This document shows, one piece after another, positions 33,973-46,228 of a stretch of DNA of 64,000 nucleotides. How positions within the stretch are numbered: the stretch's first letter is position 1; each line of letters starts with the position of its first letter. The stretch is taken from assembly GCA_023627715.1 (NCBI GenBank), contig JAMAHW010000005.1:124001-188000 (forward strand), in the 5' to 3' direction. Source of the stretch: Periconia sp. R9002. Lineage: Eukaryota > Ascomycota > Dothideomycetes > Pleosporales > Periconiaceae. The position numbers and the translations under genes were made by a program. The notes beneath the pieces are model-generated. The model saw only the letters and a list, made by a program, of their open reading frames with translations. It had not been told where the DNA came from and made no database searches.

Positions 33973-36900
33973 GAACTCCCCTCCCCTCCATGATGCATGC
34001 CTCCATGCCCTCCATCGCTCCATCGACCGCATCGGGGACTAACCCTTTTTGGACCCTTCCCCGGCGCTGCTGCTACCATGTCTCCCATTCGCTTTCTAGC
34101 CTGCTCGCCCTCCTGTGACACTGCCAAAAGGTACCTGAAGCCACCCACGTCCAGCCAGTCAAGTCCTCACTCCTCACTGCTGGCTGCTGCCGTGGGAGGG
34201 AGCCACTGACACTTGTGCCTCGTCGCCGTACTGTGATGTACGTAGGTGTGCCGTGTTGCGGGGAAGCAGCAGGGCAGCCACGAACGAACGAACCACACTT
34301 GGCTCTGTATGTACAGCGCAGTGCATGTAGCTAGCTAGCACGCACGCTTCCGCTCCTGCCACCACCCGCCAGACCCGCACGTTACTTCGTTCCATCCATC
34401 ATTCATGATACCTACTCCCTCCTTCATGCCTGAATCAATGTCCTCATCTCGCCTTGTCGTGTTTGGCCATTGTGTGGTGTGCCTGCCTGCCTTCCTGCCT
34501 GCCTGCCCCATGTTTCGTATCCGTACCTGTTCAGTACCTTCATCTGCCAGCGCCCACTGTGTTCGGTGGCCCCGCCACACCAACGCCTTTACCGCTCTCC
34601 GAATGCCTAGCACCCACCTACTGGACCAGGGCCTTCCGAGGATCCGCTATGACCTGTACTGTAGTCCTAGTTCTCAATCTTATCCCGACTAGCCCAAGGC
34701 TTACTTACATACCACCTCCAGAGAGCCTCACGGGGTCTAATTTACTAAACACCTACCTCCACGCTCTGATGCATGATGCCAAGTAGGGTAGGTATACTCT
34801 TCTTACCTACCTCTGCCTACCAAAAATCAAAGAGCCCAGCAATCAAGGCACCATGCACATGGCCGCACCACCTGCAGTTAGATCCGTCAGGTGCAGACAA
34901 CATTTACCTCCTGATCGACCACGCTGTGCTTGTGCCTGTGCCTGTACCTACCTGTGTCTGTACTCTCTACCCTCAGGCTCCAAGCGCCTCTCCACAAATT
35001 GTCCGCCTGTAGCATCACAGTAATACTTCACGGCGGCCGCCATCTTGTACCGGTACCTGCGCCTTATCGGCGCCTTACCTCCACATCAATCCATGATTCA
35101 CATCACCACCACTACGAAATGGCATGACATTGATTCCGCATTACCCACCTCGTGCCTTGCTCTCTCAACATGTGATATTGGGGGTACCAGCATGTCATCC
35201 CTGACCCCCTGCGGGGCGGCGAGCGCGACAAGAGGTCCATGCTGAACAGACAAGATAAGCAGCAGTCTACGAGAGTGTGCGTGTGCTAAAAAAGAAAACC
35301 CTCAAAGAAGAAGAGAGACGCCTTGACCCGGGCGCAACCACCGCCGATTAATCTCGGAGGATATCGTTCATTTTGTACGCTACTAATAATACTCCCCCAG
35401 TAATACCGGCCGGCCTACGGATAGCTACCTGCCCAACACCGCATTCTGCTCTACTTTGCGAGCAGTGTCGTCTTTCTGTCCGTCGTTCACTTCGGCCTCG
35501 GTAGAAGGCCCTTCTCAAGAAAAAAATTTTGTTCTTTTGTTTTGCAGTCCATGTTGGTGGCGCTCCTTCTCACTGCGAAAAGGCCATTGGCAGCTCATTC
35601 TTCCCCCTCTCCAACGCAAAAAGGCGGTCAATCAAGCGCAAACTACCTTTTCCCCCTAGCTGAAGACTCCCCATCTCGCTAACTACGGTAAAACAGACAA
35701 TGAATGGTGAATAATAGTCCCGTCTCGGTAAAACCACATCCCCATTCACAACTCGGCGATACCGTCCATTCTAGGAAATGCTCCCAAAACACACCATGGA
35801 TCGCTAAGAATGACAATAAAAACAATTCCAATCCAAAACAATCAGTCAATGCATTATATGTACAAGCAAGCACGCAATCCATCCACCGTCTTACCCATCA
35901 CAATCCCTTCATCTAAAAATCGCACCACGCACGCGCGCAAGCGCTCGGCCGGCCACGCTCTTGTGTAAATTCCTCCGTCCTTGGTGCTGCACACGTCTAT
36001 AGCGCTGCCGCTCCATCCCCCATCGCAGCCCAAGCGAAGGAGGAAAAAGATCTAGCCTAGTCCAACGAGACTAATGTACGTACCTGTATGCACGCATCGG
36101 CTGCTTCATGCATCAATCGCATTATTCTTCGTGGAACCACAGCATGTATTTACCGTACCAAAGAAAAGCTACGAAAAACAAGGCGCGCGAGCACGCAGGG
36201 CTAGATATGTATCTAGGTAAATACCCGAACTAAGCTGCAATAGCCGAGCCGTTCCGACATGTCGGAAGTTTGGGCGAAATGGAAGAAAAATAATCCGCAT
36301 TAGAACCAACCGCGATTTCCAATTCACCTTTGCCTCGTTTTGCTTCATGCCGCATTCTCTCTCTCTCTCTAAAACGCACGCACACAAAACAAACGCATAA
36401 ACCGCAAATAGCGCGCCACAATCATCACAATTCCTACACGATTGCGTCAAAAGAGGAGAAAACAAAGTTGGCCCTTAATTACATAAAGAAAAGTAAACAA
36501 AGTTCTACTACCTACCTACCCTAAATACCTATGTACCATACCACCTTACTCCACTCCCCCTCTCCCTACATCGCAAGAAGATCTCGGCATCTCCGATCCC
36601 GTGTAACGAATTCAAACTTTCTTTCTTCCTTTCTTTCTCGTTCCTCGATAGATAGATAGATAGCGTATAAGCTAAACCATTACCATTCATTCACCATCGA
36701 TGTGACCTTTTTTTCATCAATTCTCAGTACCACACGTGCACACACGCATCCATCTCTTACACTCTACACGCCTCACTAATACGCTCCCTCCTTCCAACGA
36801 GACGAGTCACCCGCTTCTAAACCCTCCCTCCCTCCATTCGTCCGGCCTGTCCATCCGTCCATTGTGGAAGTGTTGAAACGGGAAAGTATACCGACCGACA

Positions 36901-37021
36901 AAGTAACTAACTCGGTACACGGGCTCGTGACTATGTACAGTACGTAGGTAGGTATCTAACTAAGTATTGTACGTGACACAACTTTCTCGCTGTCGTTTTG
37001 CTGATTTGTTTTTGGATGGTG

Positions 37022-37054
<33 letters not shown>
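37022..37054 (+). repeat. (GGGTAT)5 hexanucleotide repeat
   Basis: Five nearly perfect hexamers lie at the right end of the GC-normal stretch, just before base composition drops. The unit is not the fungal telomere hexamer TTAGGG. Confidence 0.85.
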
Positions 37055-37055
<1 letters not shown>

Positions 37056-37199
37056 AGGGTGGTGGTTTGAAGGTGTGGAGTGTGGTGGAGTGTCGCTAAG
37101 ATTTTTGAGTGAGAGGTTTGATGGGTTTGGGCCTTTGATTTTTCGAGTAGGGTTTCGTGTTCGCTGAGGACTTTCTTGTCCAATCTCCTTGTAAGGCTC

Positions 37200-40100
37200 C
37201 TGTGTAGAGGGGGAAGGAATGTGGAGATGGATGATGTATATACATCATGGGGGTTGGCTAAGCACGAAGCAGGGCGTTGACAGCTTCCTTTATTCTAGTA
37301 TACTGTTTGACAGTATGTAGAAAGTACGTTAAGAGGTTATATAATAGTATTTTAATTGAAAGTGGAAGGTACGATTAACACCATGTTCCAAACCTAACTA
37401 AAACTTGTGATGTAGATTCTACGCATATATAGCGATCTTTTATCTTTCTAGCTGGCTGTGTGGGTGAGAATAGGATAGGGGGGAGAGTTGGAGTTTACGA
37501 TGGAGGTGGTGTTTGGCTGTGTTGGTAGGGAGGTAGGTTGTACTTTGGCTGAATGGAAGTAGGCTGTAGGTTTTTGAAATTCGTTGGAGGAAACGAGGCA
37601 AGACGCCCTTCGGGCGTCAAATACTCTATATAGATACATAGCAGCAATATTTTGTATTAATTTCTTTCCCACATGATGTAAGGTAGGTAGATTTACCTTT
37701 ATGTACGTCCCAGGACGGTCGAGGACCATCTTTGCGTTCTTGATTTGCCCTGTGTCGATACTGTGAGGAATCGGAGTGCTATGCCATGATACATCTTATG
37801 TTTTGATTTTGGTACGGTGGGTTGTTTTGTTTTGAAATGAATGCATTGAATGTTGCTTTCTTGTGATTATGAGCGGGATCGAGAGACGTATCTACGAGTT
37901 CTAGGGGAGGGCGACGAAAATGAGAATAAAGTGTCTATTTCACGTAAGTTCGGACCTTGGGTCTCAAGAGAGAGAAAGTAGCAAACGGTGTTTGAAAAGA
38001 GGGGTTGACGGTACTGTCATGATGCTGTTTGTTTCAGTGGGATATTGATTCCTACTGCTGTTCGATATTCATCATGTACAAGCATGTGTTTTCGTGGCGG
38101 CATTGAGGTAGGTAGGGGCGGAATTCCTATATTCTCTGCTCGTAGTGATGGCTGGAGAGAGTATAATCACCTGGGCATGGATCTAGGGACAACGTAGTGG
38201 TGTTTAGGGAGATTCTGTGCGAAATGCTGATGAAATGCTTAGTTAAGGTGGAAACTGAGCATGGTAGGTGAAACTGTGGGGATAAAATGGTGGGTTGAAG
38301 AATATTTGAGTGAATTTCACGGTTGGTCTGGATTGTATATGATATTGTTGGGTTTCATCTGGTCATGGATTGTATGGCTGGCACATAGCTATAAGCCTAA
38401 AGTAAAGCAGATTCCTATCATTTTACGCATTAGATCTCTCTCGAGAATTTGATATGATCAGGTTTCTTCTTTTTATCATTTCTCTTCTTGGTAAAGTGAC
38501 TGTCCTAATTTCAAATGATCTTCTTGACGTGTCTCTTCTTTTTCTCTTTTAGGTGTTAATGCTGTCCTATTTTTACGATGGACTGAGACAAACTTTTTAT
38601 ATTTAAGTATTGAACAATTGAACAATTGAACCCAACAAGTATGGGCTCATGTTTTTATTATTACGCACCTAAAGTCAGTTATTCCCCCTCGCTAGATAAC
38701 ACATGGAGTTTCATTGCACCCAAGTTGTATCCCAAAGCTCGTTGTAAATACTTAACAAGTACAGATCACCCAGATTGAAGATATAGATAGATGCAGCCGA
38801 TATTACATGTGATTTCTATCGTTTTGTCGATTTTGATCCATGGGTTTTGTCATTTCTTAGTTTATCCCTTATAAATGCACTTGATTAAATCGAACTACTA
38901 GTTAGGAGAAAAGGAACAAGTATAAGTAGTGTTGTCGAAGTCGTACTGGAACAGATATTTGATTCAACTGTGTTCAAATATACTGTCTTGAGCCTTGCTC
39001 CCATCTTTCTCAATGTCTCATCTTTGATCAACGTTTACATTATAGACCATTTTCATTCAGTTGTTGCCAAGAGTGGAGTATAAATATTATACGTACATCT
39101 CAGACTAATGCAGTATTTTTATTATTGATACCCTCCTTCAGTCAAATATATCCCTATAATCTCTTATATGTCTACAGTCGTAGAAAATTTAGATGAGAAT
39201 CAAAAATATTCGAGTGTAGAGTGTAAATAAAGAATGAACTCACTGTCTAATTCGACTACACAATGGAAATGAGGTACGTTGAATGTATTTCACATCTGAG
39301 TTAGTTTCAGCTCTCAAGTTCGTTACTGATCGATGAATTAGGCAGTTTATCAATCTTCGCTGTTGAATTTTTGCGATATCTAGTTTGAAGCCGCTAGTTA
39401 AGAGAAATGTGTTGTCGTATGTCTAGCATTACTTACAGCTCTCCAAAGTCTCTATATGACAGTTTAACCCTGTCAGAGTGTTGCTAAATCAAACTTTGTC
39501 TGTTCTGTTTTCAAAATAATAGACAATGGTCATAGCAAATGAGATCAAATCAGTTTTTTGTTAATGAGATGGATATAAGGTGTGTTAAGTATATTTTGAA
39601 TCTTTTACTGATCCCTTTCTTTATCATGTGTCTAATAATGTACATTATGGGATTTGGCGCATTCTAAGACTGCTAGCTGACAGAAATCAAACTCTAGAAT
39701 AACTGTCAACAGCATATAGAGGGTACGTTGACTTACTGTTTAATAGTACTCCAAAGTGGAAAGTGCGTTGACACGCTGTTCTGAACCTAGCAAAACCCCG
39801 TAATGTATGTTTTTCCGTGCACATCCCACCCAGGACGTTTCTGTGACTTCTTTCGAGGTGTTGATACCGCGAGCAATCATATTGCTATACGATTAAATGC
39901 GATATTTTGGGTATTTAGAATCTTCTTCGGAAGAATTGGTGCCAAAGCACTACGTAGGTATTGCTACCTGCACGAATCCGAAATACAAGAACCAGAAAAT
40001 ATACTTTATAAAGTCGTCCTTAGTTTGATGATAGGTACAAAAATTTATCGTTTAAAAAGGCCCTTCGACGAATTCGGGGTCCGTCTAATTGAACTTGATA

Positions 40101-40700
40101 CAGAAGTGTTCCTCATGAAGTATCTTCTATACTGTACCTGCGGATGACGAGATGAACTTAAAATTGAGTTGTCCCGATAAATCTATTTTTGAATCTGACA
40201 CCAAAGCTTGAGATTACCGTGGCTCATTCCGAGATGCTTGAGCCGCGCTGAATGGTTCTGTCCCCAACATACGACGAACTTAAATAACGAAGGAGTTACT
40301 TGCTGATATAACAATTTGTTTAACTACATTTGTTGGGTTCAATTCTGTAGAGTGACCAAGTTATTGGAGAGTACAATTCATTCCTCATGATGAACTGCCA
40401 AGAAAACGTGGAATACGGGGTGCTTACTGTGTACCTTACTACATATGTTCCTCCTTCCAAATAAGCAAAAATCTGATTGGTAAACGCGTCGTATTCAAGA
40501 GCTGAGCGTTACCAATCAGTGAGTAGGATTTATCTTTTGGGGTATACTTGTGGTCATTTCATACCTTTCACAGCCTATATTTTTGTATGACATCAGCGGA
40601 AAGGGACTATCAGGCACTTTCACTAAAAAAAGAATTTGTATATTGAAAATTTTTCAGTGCGACGGCGTAATTGTGTGCCATGTCAAGTAGGAAGGGGCTG
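37200..40700. other. AT-rich gene-free block with decayed repeats
   Basis: Base composition is visibly richer in A and T than in the flanks and TpA steps are common. No frame exceeds about 115 codons and none has a domain. A probable solo LTR sits inside. Diverged copies of short words recur: CTAGTTAGGAGAAA near 38897, CTAGTTAAGAGAAA near 39393 and CTAGCTGACAGAAA near 39672, and GTACGTTGA near 39272 and 39724. This fits ancient repeats worn down by mutation, possibly RIP, which cannot be computed here. Confidence 0.5.
38346..38637 (-). mobile_element. probable solo LTR, Copia-like (292 bp)
   Basis: The segment is bounded by TGTTGGGTT at the left and its inverted form AACCCAACA at the right, the 5'-TG...CA-3' ends of an LTR. 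Read on the minus strand it starts TGTTGGGTTCAATTGTTCAA and soon reaches a TTAAATATAAAAA promoter-like run. The five bases outside each end are GATAT and AGTAT; they differ only by G/A changes, so they could be a target duplication altered by C-to-T mutation. No reverse transcriptase, integrase or gag remains nearby. Copia affiliation is inferred from the TGTTGG start only. Confidence 0.4.
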
Positions 40701-41499
40701 GTAAAAGCTCAAGTGCTGAGGTTAACAATGTTCAGACCTTAGCTCGAGGCAGAATCCGTCGACAAACCGCAATTGACACCGAATTCGCCGAAGAATTACG
40801 ATTGATATACTGGGCGAAGTTCATGCGAATGGCATAGCTGTAATCCAGGCATCCGAACACTTAGTGTTTTATGGTCAACGATAGTCGGTCCACTTCGTGT
40901 AGGCTCAGCTGCCTGGCTCACCAACCTGATACAATATCCGTCGCTGTGCACCTATGGATTTCGATGACGCATCCTAAATACTATTTAAATTTACTCAGCC
41001 ACCTTAAAAAGTACAGTTGTAAAGTATCGGGTGACAAAGCTGTGCCTCATTTTACCGCTGTGGTCACAAATTCGGCCGGGCCGCATACGAGACCTCTTTG
41101 TACAAGCAGAACGGCAACAGAGCACGTGTATCTTTCAAAGATGAGTCAACTTTTAGATACACAGCTGATGTAATTTTCGGAGGACTCATGACAGGCAACC
41201 GGAACTCTCTAAGCCCTGCTGTCTATTGTGTCCGTCCCATTATCGTGGGTTAGCATGGGGCCATATGGAGCCTCCTGTGGCGTTGTCGCCCAAATCCGAC
41301 TATACTAACTGAATAATAACGAGCTAAAGTCACGCCGAATGTTCCTCGCCGTGCCATGTTCGAGCTAGGTTTTGAGGCATGAGGACAGACCGTCGAAAAA
41401 GGTGATTCTGCCTGGGGTAGCATCTGAAGGCCTGCATCATAGAGGCGTATAATTCTCCTTGAGAGGGACAATGGAGTCATGATGCCTTGTGATTTTGAA
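40701..41499. other. intergenic, no supported gene
   Basis: Composition returns towards the genome average here. Frames of up to 100 codons (40871-41173 +) lack motifs and splice partners. Nothing else is seen before the TATA box at 41500. Confidence 0.45.
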
Positions 41500-41505
41500 T
41501 ATAAA
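41500..41505 (+). promoter_or_regulatory. TATA box of the small gene at 41626
   Basis: TATAAA lies 126 bp before the start codon. The leader between them is rich in CAAC, CTTC and ATCA words, the style of an expressed fungal 5' UTR, which supports a real transcript. Confidence 0.45.
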
Positions 41506-41625
41506 TTGAGTGAAGTCATGCTTCAAGTGAAAACACTACTCTCACCATCCAACACAATCTCCTCACTTCTTTCAACAGCTATCAATCGCAAAATTCATCA
41601 ACTTCTTGTTATTCACAACTTCACA

Positions 41626-41826
41626 ATGGCTATAGTTGTCTTTACTGGCGAGCTCTCAATGGCAGATGGGCTATACAGATGCAGGAACGAATTGGACTCG
41701 TCAACAACGCATCTCTGGGTCACTGTGGGTGGTACAACTTGTGAGAACTGCAGGGTGAGTGCAGGATTCTGTCCTCTAACTCTCATGTACATATATTAAC
41801 TTTAGAAGGCACGAGGAATATATTGA
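41626..41826 (+). CDS. possible small two-exon gene, 49 residues, unknown
   Basis: It has no known family. Exon 1 is 41626-41754 and exon 2 is 41806-41826. The intron of 51 bp has a perfect GTGAGT donor, CTAAC and TTAAC branch-like motifs and a CTTTAG acceptor. The joined product is 49 residues, with a CxxC pair (TTCENCR) just before the splice and a basic end KARGIY. There is no signal peptide. The start codon is in a good context (ACAATGG). It stands alone in a 14-kb gene-poor region, next to decayed repeats, where young or accessory genes are common. It could also be the remains of a larger gene. Confidence 0.4.
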
Positions 41827-44800
41827 GACTATCTCAACGTTCACTTATCGATCCGTGTGTCACGTTTCTGCGCTTTTCTCGCATCGGCAAGAGCATTTCT
41901 ACGACTATATGACCGATCGAGGCATGCCGTTTTTTCGAATCTATGGAGTTTGCGGTCCACTCATTCAGAACATTGCTTATATGGGATTTTGTTTTGCTTT
42001 CTTCGGGATATATTAGATGTGGTTGCTTGTGTTGAAAGTCTGGTTTTAGACTTTCATTTGTTTGTTCTTCAGTTTGGGGGGTAATTCTGTTTCACACCTG
42101 CCACGTTCTCTCTCATCAGAGACTCAGGATACTTGTTTGTTTTGGCCAATTACTGGTAACTTTCTCTCATTAAATCAAACCATTATTGCACACTACATTC
42201 CCGATGTATGATTCACCTTGCCTTGTTTTTCATTCTCAGTCAACGGAAGCTATCAAACAAGCGCAATTTCACTGGTCGTCCACTCATCGAGGATTGAGCC
42301 AGGAATCGTATTGCACCCTGCAACCATTTCCTTCACGGATTTTCTAAAAGGTGCTTTCCCCCCTGCATGCACCAACATGGTGTGTGGCCAATGGCTAATA
42401 TTCGAACCAACATGTGTGGGTTGACTATAGTGCAGATAGGCGAAAATCGTTAGAGTAGGTTCACCAGTTCATGGGCGCTTAACGAAGAAATCCTGTTTGT
42501 CTGCGTTTCTCTTGTCTACGTCGATCCACTGGACCACCTAGTAGAAATGCAGCCTTGGGCTCACAAGGGATGTTATCTTCGGGACTGTGGAAAATCAGCA
42601 CGGCGCAATTATTCACACACTGGCAAAATTCAGCTATGAAGTCTCAAGCTCTGCTATGAATCATACGTGCCAAGACGCGCCCTGTAATTAGCTCCCAGAA
42701 GTATCTGGCGATGGTGTAAGGTCGCGACTTCCTAAACGAAAAAAAGGCAACTTTCTCACGTCCTTCGAGATTGCCAACTCAAACATTAGGAAAGGAAAGT
42801 ACAACCGTGTGCCACTTCTGTGTTCCAAGTGAATCAAGTGGAGCAGCCAATCTTCCCGTGGCTTGGTACGTGTCATATGTGACTCTCGAATCTTTTCCAC
42901 ACGTACCCTCTGCATCTCGCCACTCATTCGTGGAAGCTTTTCCGGGTGAATGATTACTGCAACATTACCCGTGCCGTCATCCAACATCATTTTCGATTTC
43001 ACCTGAGACAAGCCCCGAGAAATTGTCCCTGGCCACAAACAGTGAAAGCACTCATCACCATCCAAACTTTCCACCAAAAAGTCGCAGAATCAGCCCCCGG
43101 TGACCAGGAGAAGGCCACCGATTGCCTGTGCGTGGGTTTCTTGTGTCGAGTAATTACAAAATTCCGTGGGTTGACCATTCACACTACCACAAACAGTCCA
43201 TAAAGTGTATGGTTCTGGTTTTCATGGTATAGACCAATGATCAAAGTAATACCGTTTCGCACATCTACCTGAATTCGGGCTGTTTGTTTTAATCCAGTTG
43301 ATCACGGACACGGACCAATCTATACATGCCACGCAAACACAGAAAGAGGTCAGGAAAACCCCACTTCTATTCTTCTAACTTTGCAGGGGCAGGAGCTTAG
43401 AAATCAAAATACGCCATATCCCATATAACCTCTGGAACAAACGATTTGGAGTTATATTGCAACGCCACTCTCGGAGCGGGTAGCCCCTCAACAGCCTCGC
43501 CGCTCGAATTTTCATTTTCAATGCCCAGGGTACAGTTCTTTCGTTAAAGTTTCAAGGATCTGATGTCAGCTCGGGGAAATCCAAGGCACGGTGTTAAAGA
43601 GTGGAACAGCGACGCCTCTCCCGCGCTTCCTTTCGGCCCATTCCGCATGGCGAGTTCCGCTATTATGCCTCTGGGGAACCGAGGAATCCTACAAAGGGGT
43701 TTGAACGTTAGCTTGAGGCTGCTTACATTTCAATAGAATAAGAAACCATTGACGAGGTACGAAAAGTATAACGAATCATCGCAAAACATTACACTATATT
43801 GACGAAGTACAAGGGCTGGAAATCACGAAAGGGGTCGCATTTTTGCTCAGTCGATAGGAGTACAAGAGATCTGGCGTCTTTCTTCCGTAACATCGGTACA
43901 ACTCACGCGAGAAAGCGTCCTTTGACCAAGACATTAAAGACACGTGACTGTTTATTGATGCATGCGCGCACTATGCGATGCGGACTGGGATAGCCTGGCA
44001 AAGGCCAAGAACCGTATCTCAACGTCCAACACGATTTCGTCATTACGATCAGGGCTGAACTCCTAGTTGCAATATCATATGATGGCGTACATAGTCGCTT
44101 TGGACTCATAGCATCGACTGCCATGACATGTCGCGTCACTGAGAATGACGCCCTATCTGCGCTCACATGTCCTTTTGCTTTGTACTGCACCACGATCGGG
44201 CATCCCCGCAATGCAAAAATTCTCTGAGTTCAATTTTTTTTTGGTCGAGACTCGCTACAACACCAGGCTCCTAGGCACTCTTCTGCACGCGCGGCGGCGC
44301 AGCACCCTCCCACCCTGGATACCAACCTAGGACTCATGTTGCGACAGCAGCTAATGAGAGCCTTTGCCAACCCACCTACGCCTCAAATCACCAGCCTCAT
44401 TACCGTATATGACAAGACTGGCAAAAAGGGTGATTCTCCTGTCCACCCCCTCAAGAGACGTAATTTTTTTTAGCCCCATGCGGCATTCGCATGCGGCATA
44501 TTCGCTATCGTAGGCAGGACTCTAGAAACCAGGCCTCAATGATGTTGTAGGTGCGACCACCTCGTTCCGGTTTGTAGAATGGGATTACTTCACTCTGAGA
44601 CGGGTTCAACGCCTCCACGATTCCCCTGGGCTCATCTCACGCAACGCGATCAGTCATGGGCGTACTGTGGGGAACGCAGAGATGCCTTAATCTCCATCTG
44701 TACTCTGCAAAATTTCAGATCACGGTGTACAACATGGGGTTTGATGCCACAAACGAAGCAAGGCTGCTGACAGTGGTCATTTTAGGGAGTCAGAAGCCCC

Positions 44801-46228
44801 ACGTTTATGGTTAAACTCTACCCTTTTCATCTCCTTTCGCAACCTATCTGAGTGCTCGCATGCTCTGGTGTGTTGGAAGATGCATCCATACCTGAGACAT
44901 GGGTGAATGATGACAACCGCACCGCATGCACTACACCACCGCACCACACCACGCCGCACCACACGCACCACATGCAGCGCGACACGAGCATGAGACGTTG
45001 GGACACTGAGCATGACGAAAGGGGCGAAAAACTCGGATGCGAGAGGGCGTCCTCTCGTCCGTAATCGGCCAGTCCATCCATGAAGCGGTCAGTCCGGGAC
45101 TTGTGAGTATGACACCGATGCGTGACGCCCTTGGGGGGGTGAAAAAAGTCATACGATGGCGTTCCAACCCACGGAAATCAGCGATTTGCAGTGAGTTGGC
45201 AAACGCCTAAAACCTTACAGGGTCGACTGGCTTACTTCCCGTGGACGCGAACCTATCAGTTAGGAATGTCTCGTACCGCGTAGGCGCTTGGAGTAAAGGA
45301 ACAAGCAAAATCGTCAAGGGCGTAAGCACGCATACCCGGTCACACATCATATCCAAACCCTAGGCTAGAGGCCGTTGGACGGTGAAGGGGACGGAGGGAG
45401 GGGTTGGGTAGCCGTTGGGTTGAGTGGAATGGATGCACGCATGTGAGCCCGCCCCCCTCCTCATTTCGCGATGCCCAATGGGGGATGGATCGAGAGGATC
45501 GAGTGGTCGGAGGCTGGATTGAGAAACGACAGGTAAACGAGTAGAATACGTACAGAAAGAAAAAAAAAAGCTAGGTATTGTCGGTGTGTTGGAGGTGTGC
45601 GGAATAGAGTAACGGAACGGTAATGTATTGCTGTATCGCCCCAGAGTTTTGAAAGATGGCTGATATGTTTTCTGTAATGATGTTTGAATCCCGTGTTGGT
45701 TTCGTTTTGTACTGGGTTGAGGGTAAGAATACGGCCAAGGTCAGGTGTTGGTTTCGTACTTTGGTTTGTGAAGGGGGACATTTGATACGACGTTTTGCAA
45801 CTTTTCAGATCTTAGGCATATATATGAGCATACCAAATATTTTATTACAATATACAATCTGTCAACTTGATCTGACATTAAGAAAGAGCATGAAGATGTA
45901 GTTCATAAATCATTTTCCTATCAAGCCATTACAATTGGTCCTCAAATTACTGTCGTGATATGCATGTAAGAGAAACCCCAAAAGTTGAACAAAATTTCAA
46001 AGAACAAGATGAGTAAGACCAATTACCCCCTCCAAAACAAAGCCTAAAAAGATACGGAGAATCGAGATTTTGGTATAACTGAGTGCAGGTGAATTTAGAA
46101 TCCGTATAACGCCTACTGTTCGCTTGCCCTTTCCATACACCTCGTTTCTTTCATCATAGTCATTGTCATCGTTGGTATTGAAATTGTATAACTTGAGTTT
46201 TGTCTGGTTTGCAGGATAAACCATGCCA
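41827..46228. other. 4.4-kb stretch without a supported gene
   Basis: Frames are short. The longest coding-like one (42688-43077, -) has 129 codons but no recognised motif or start-proximal signal. The composition is patchy, with a CACCACACC run near 44940. The right end should hold the 3' UTR of the MUG190-like gene. Confidence 0.45.

Larger units (their letters stand above)
31989..37199. other. gene-poor 5' flank of the Zn2Cys6 gene, microsatellite-rich
   Basis: No gene is supported across about 5.2 kb. The many frames overlap antisense and are low-complexity. The stretch carries dense simple repeats and CT/GA tracts, the look of a long regulatory region or of non-coding transcripts. Part of it must be the promoter of the transcription factor that reads to the left from 31988. 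Confidence 0.5.

Noticed and set aside
39803..40147. 114-codon frame in the AT-rich island
   Set aside because: No recognised domain or repeated match; may be chance or a worn transposon fragment.
38346..40620. Full LTR retrotransposon with two LTRs (38346 and 40331)
   Set aside because: The second site shares only the first nine to fifteen bases with the first LTR, lacks a matching end, and the interior encodes no element proteins.
42688..43077. 129-codon minus-strand frame
   Set aside because: Looks somewhat protein-like, but has no motif, no clear promoter and no upstream or downstream exon that could be joined.
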